From assembly GCF_020616155.1 (NCBI RefSeq), contig NZ_CP085530.1, positions 1,425,501 through 1,489,500 of the forward strand: a DNA stretch of 64,000 nt, written 5' to 3'. Below, one piece after another: positions 63,991 through 64,000 of this stretch; positions within the stretch are counted from its first letter, which is position 1; each line of letters starts with the position of its first letter. Under the pieces are notes generated by a model, which searched no databases, was not told the origin of the DNA, and worked only from the letters and a program-made list of their open reading frames with translations. The translations under genes were made by a program, and so were the position numbers. This stretch comes from Vogesella sp. XCS3. GTDB taxonomy: Bacteria > Pseudomonadota > Gammaproteobacteria > Burkholderiales > Chromobacteriaceae.

Positions 63991-64000
63991 CTGCAAGCCT

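Noticed and set aside
1..64000. tRNA, rRNA or CRISPR array
   Set aside because: No cloverleaf-like segment, rRNA sequence or regularly spaced repeat array was noticed on either strand, including at the island borders.

Overview
The window is chromosomal DNA of a GC-rich betaproteobacterium. Gene content (aot/argR arginine uptake, PilY1 adhesins, a Cupriavidus-type hox/hyp hydrogenase locus) and protein style suggest a relative of Chromobacterium, Vogesella or Aquitalea (Neisseriales); this is inference from gene content, not from a marker-gene search.

Layout: (1) 1-8281, arginine metabolism. The start of an NAD-glutamate dehydrogenase gene diverges from an aotJ-aotJ2-aotQ-aotM-aotO-aotP operon followed by argR, an order like that of Pseudomonas. 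(2) 8512-10708, a MarR regulator, a cytochrome b561 and two YceI proteins. (3) 10805-16336 (minus), a three-gene signalling operon: Cache-domain histidine kinase, REC-EAL response regulator and PAS histidine kinase. A HugZ-like flavin protein and a lone periplasmic binding protein follow. (4) 18239-39267, a complete locus for an oxygen-tolerant, membrane-bound [NiFe] uptake hydrogenase: accessory genes (hoxMLOQRTV), hypABFCDE, the H2-sensing system (hoxA, hoxBC, hoxJ), a GNAT gene, hupE, and the structural genes hoxKGZ at the distal end. Three sigma-54 promoters (before hoxM, hupE and hoxK) share an upstream element. (5) 39413-43782, an orphan HigA-type regulator, a hemerythrin, a methyltransferase, an L,D-transpeptidase and rlmD. 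(6) 43452-51596, an AT-rich 7.8 kb island integrated in the 3' end of rlmD. It is bounded by 349 bp direct repeats (about 96% identical) and carries a tyrosine integrase, an HNH-endonuclease-like protein, an ATPase/helicase-HTH fusion, a serine recombinase and an unrecognised three-gene operon ending in a PD-(D/E)XK-like nuclease (candidate defence system). (7) 51790-63163 (minus), three tandem pilY1-type pilus-tip genes. The third lacks its 5' part, and what lies beyond it (a DNA adenine methylase with its own terminator) looks like the end of a prophage.

The most unusual signal is not a gene. The 10-mer TGCGGCCAAC, or its complement, occurs at least 37 times by eye, in both orientations, inside genes and between them, once as a perfect back-to-back inverted pair just after hoxG. 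It is absent from the foreign island. Base composition predicts less than one copy. This is how DNA uptake sequences behave in Neisseriaceae, but the word is unrelated to the Neisserial DUS, and I know of no such description for this group.
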